DNA from: Timonella senegalensis JC301
GTDB lineage: Bacteria > Actinomycetota > Actinomycetes > Actinomycetales > Cellulomonadaceae
Direction of reading: 5' to 3'
Assembly (NCBI RefSeq): GCF_000312125.1
Contig: NZ_HE978642.1
Location: 589,768 to 653,767 of the forward strand
DNA: 64,000 nt
Both the position numbers and the translations under genes were made by a program. Below the pieces are notes generated by a model that was given only the letters and a program-made list of their open reading frames with translations, was not told the origin of the DNA and searched no databases. This document shows, piece after piece, positions 62,134 through 64,000 of this stretch. Numbering within the stretch: the first letter of the stretch is position 1; each line of letters begins with the position of its first letter.

Positions 62134-62854
62134 CGATGGATTCCTCCAAGTCGTCGGGTTCAAATCTGTGCGAATAGATGTCCTCTGTCAGGCGCACACT
62201 TCCTGTGAACTCGTATGCTTCCCTGCCATCACTGTCCCCAGCGAGAGTCGCTGCCTCGAGGCGGGCTTCGGAGAAGCCTTTGATCTTGTTCAACTCATTG
62301 ATCCACGCGGCGGTGTCAGGCATCGTCTTCAAGTTCACAGAAAAGGTAAGTTCACCAATACCGGTGTTTTGGAGGTTGTCTCCTGCTTGGGGGCCCGCGT
62401 TGTTTGGCGTAGCGGCTTCCACGCTCAGCGACTTCACGATGCCGCCGTCAGGCACAGTTCCTGCGACAGCACCGATGTAGTCCTTCCAGAGGATCTCTCG
62501 GTACATGCCGTCGCGGAGTGCAGTGGTGGCGTCCTTGATTTGACCAAGTACCTTTGGAACCTCTGCGTACTTGACCTCCTCGGCTTTGAGCTTCGCGGTC
62601 TGTTCAACCGCGCGCTCATAGCGTGCCTCAGCCATAGATTTCTCTACCTGAACTGCCACGTATCCCAGAATCACAAACGCAATCAAGCCAAGAAAGAAGA
62701 AGCCGATCCTGACTTTGAGTTTCTTTAGGCTGCGTCGATCACGAATTTCAGTGGGGAGAAGGTTAACCTGCGGGAGCAGTGAGTAGTCAAACTCGGAATT
62801 TTCGTCCGAAGCAGCTTTCTGCTTGCTGCTCTTTTTGGTAAGCGTCAGACTCAT
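62117..62854 (-). CDS. pilN: type IV pilus assembly protein PilN
   Basis: A 245-residue PilN-like protein. The N-terminal motif VNLLPTEIRDRRSLKKLKVR (about residues 30-49) binds PilM in known systems. A membrane helix follows (IGFFFLGLIAFVILGYVAVQV, about 50-70), then a coiled-coil and a ferredoxin-like domain. It overlaps pilM by four bases and pilO by 17 bases, so the three are co-translated. Confidence 0.9.
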   Translation of the reverse strand: MSLTLTKKSSKQKAASDENSEFDYSLLPQVNLLPTEIRDRRSLKKLKVRIGFFFLGLIAFVILGYVAVQVEKSMAEARYERAVEQTAKLKAEEVKYAEVPKVLGQIKDATTALRDGMYREILWKDYIGAVAGTVPDGGIVKSLSVEAATPNNAGPQAGDNLQNTGIGELTFSVNLKTMPDTAAWINELNKIKGFSEARLEAATLAGDSDGREAYEFTGSVRLTEDIYSHRFEPDDLEESIDESDS

Positions 62855-63912
62855 TCGGCCACCCCGTATGCAAGACCAAGGGCAACAGTCGCTACGTTTT
62901 CATTGCCGCGAATGGATTCCAAGTTCACTCCCTTAGCTACCTTGACCCGCTCGAATGGGTTGCCCAACTGCACGGGCAGTCGGGTCGCCGAAGAAAGGAA
63001 CTGACCAAACCCGTCTAACTTTGTGCCACCACCCGTAAGGACGATGAGATCGATCGGAGCACCGAGCCCTTTAGTTCCGTAGTACTGGATAGTGGAACGA
63101 ATCGCGTTGACAAGAGTTGAGGTAACGGCCATGAGCGCTTCTGACACCTGCGCGCTCTCACTCTGTCCCTGATGTCCAATGCCAACACGACGCTTCATCC
63201 GTTCCGCATCGTTGGGCGCTATATTCATCGCGCTTGCAAGTGCCTCTGTAGCATCCTGGCCACCCTGAGGAAGCACGCGCACAAATCGAGGTACGCCTCG
63301 TTCAGAAATGACCAAGTTCGAGATGCGGGCACCAACGTCCACAAATGCAACCGTGTACCTCCCAAGTTCCCCACGCGAGAGGGCACGCTGGATCGCTAGA
63401 GGAGTGAAGTCCACCATCAGCGGAGTGAGTCCTCCGCGTTCCACGGCTAGAGCATTCGAAGTAACCATCTCGCGGATCGCTGCAACAAAGAGTCCAGATA
63501 CGAGCCGCGAATCCTCAGTGGTTCTCTCACCGGTGGGGACAAAGTCGACAACGACATCTCCCAAACCCGTCGGGAGCAACTGCTCCGCGTGGAATGGAAG
63601 AGTTTTCTTCAACTGATTGAGCGGCTGCCAAGGCAAGTCGGCTTCGCGGACGATAACACGCTGGTTACCAACACCGATGACAACTTCTTTGGCAGAGAAT
63701 TTCCCCTTGTCCCACAACTTCTTGATTGCATCTGCCACTACGGCTGTCTCTACAACCTCGCCGTCCTGCAACGCACCAATTGGTAGAGGAACCTCTGCGA
63801 ATGCGGTAAGCGTTGGGTCGGACTTCCCCGGTCCTCCAGAGCCAAAGCTCATCTCGGCGGCCCGGACGGCACTCGTGCCTATATCCACGCCAATTGTCGA
63901 TGTTCGTGCCAC
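62851..63912 (-). CDS. pilM: type IV pilus assembly ATPase-like protein PilM
   Basis: A 353-residue actin-like PilM. The nucleotide-binding folds show TIGVDIGTSAVRAAEMSFG at the N-terminus, VAFVDVGARISNLVISERG in the middle and LIVLTGGGTKLDGFGQFL with VQLGNPFERV near the C-terminus. It binds the PilN tail at the inner face of the membrane. The GTG start at 63912 has AGAGGAT upstream. Other pilus genes (pilB, pilC, pilT, pilins) probably lie beyond position 64000. Confidence 0.94.
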   Translation of the reverse strand: MARTSTIGVDIGTSAVRAAEMSFGSGGPGKSDPTLTAFAEVPLPIGALQDGEVVETAVVADAIKKLWDKGKFSAKEVVIGVGNQRVIVREADLPWQPLNQLKKTLPFHAEQLLPTGLGDVVVDFVPTGERTTEDSRLVSGLFVAAIREMVTSNALAVERGGLTPLMVDFTPLAIQRALSRGELGRYTVAFVDVGARISNLVISERGVPRFVRVLPQGGQDATEALASAMNIAPNDAERMKRRVGIGHQGQSESAQVSEALMAVTSTLVNAIRSTIQYYGTKGLGAPIDLIVLTGGGTKLDGFGQFLSSATRLPVQLGNPFERVKVAKGVNLESIRGNENVATVALGLAYGVAE

Positions 63913-64000
63913 CGATCATCCTCTCGCTCAATAAAAAACAGACCAAGAGTCTTATCGGCAGAAGGCGCGGCCAACTTGACTCTCAGCCTTGCTCAATCTT

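Noticed and set aside
63952-63999. Possible 3' end of a gene upstream of pilM (15 codons and TAA on the minus strand)
   Set aside because: Too short to judge; another frame is equally possible, and the gene would lie outside the window.

Overview
The window is a gene-dense stretch of an actinobacterial (Actinomycetota) chromosome of moderately high G+C. Lineage markers are rbpA, the sbp/DUF881/garA/ftsR/mcdR block, pafB-pafC, DUF3866, mihF, a PriA that has lost its helicase motifs, and lnt next to a polyprenol-phosphate mannose synthase. Type IV pilus genes (pilMNO) and a G+C below that of streptomycetes fit a Micrococcales/Actinomycetales-type organism. I cannot name a genus from this sequence alone. 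Nothing looks like a prophage, IS element or CRISPR array; this is mostly core genome.

Layout. 1-2265 (minus): MoxR ATPase (runs off the left edge), a small membrane protein and a DUF4129-like protein. 2407-6049: DUF3866, divergent from pafB-pafC and a small membrane protein. 6240-8373: tatA, tatC and a diacylglycerol-kinase-family lipid kinase. 8432-13038: helY, then a YtcJ-type amidohydrolase broken by one in-frame TAG. 13427-15766: lnt and ppm, closed by a perfect 20-bp hairpin facing rbpA. 17071-23067: a phospholipase-D/cardiolipin-synthase protein, pyruvate carboxylase (minus) and an orphan ParA. 23177-28749 (minus): pgsA, DUF881, sbp, DUF881, garA, ftsR and mcdR, the arrangement of mycobacterial Rv1822-Rv1830 but without the DUF151 gene. 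29132-31099: a DEAD-box helicase with a long structured leader. 31182-43168 (minus): hisE-hisG-PH protein, rsmB-fmt, priA, metK, coaBC, rpoZ, gmk, mihF, rpe. 43169-52112 (minus): pyrR-pyrB-pyrC-PH protein-carA-carB-pyrF, a tightly overlapping pyrimidine operon with a PyrR-type RNA site in its leader. 52248-56195: fadD, nusB-efp and a HAD phosphatase. 56257-57436: a SatD-family regulator and a membrane partner. 57757-63912: pilMNO-aroC-aroK-aroB-aroQ.

How it fits together. The window supplies pyrimidine synthesis, the shikimate pathway, one-carbon and translation maintenance (metK, fmt, rsmB, efp), envelope lipid and lipoprotein work (lnt, ppm, pgsA, cls), protein export (tat), growth and division control (garA, ftsR, mcdR, ParA) and stress response (pafBC, rbpA). 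Many first-in-operon genes start 6-7 nt after a TANNNT -10 box, so leaderless transcripts appear common.

The most interesting signals are: three operator-like palindromes of form AACC-N6-GGTT spaced exactly 28 bp apart over the satD promoter; a 14-bp inverted repeat over the fadD promoter; a SigR/SigH-type promoter before rbpA; the PyrR site; the amber-interrupted amidohydrolase; and a gmk with no standard start codon ahead of its first strand.
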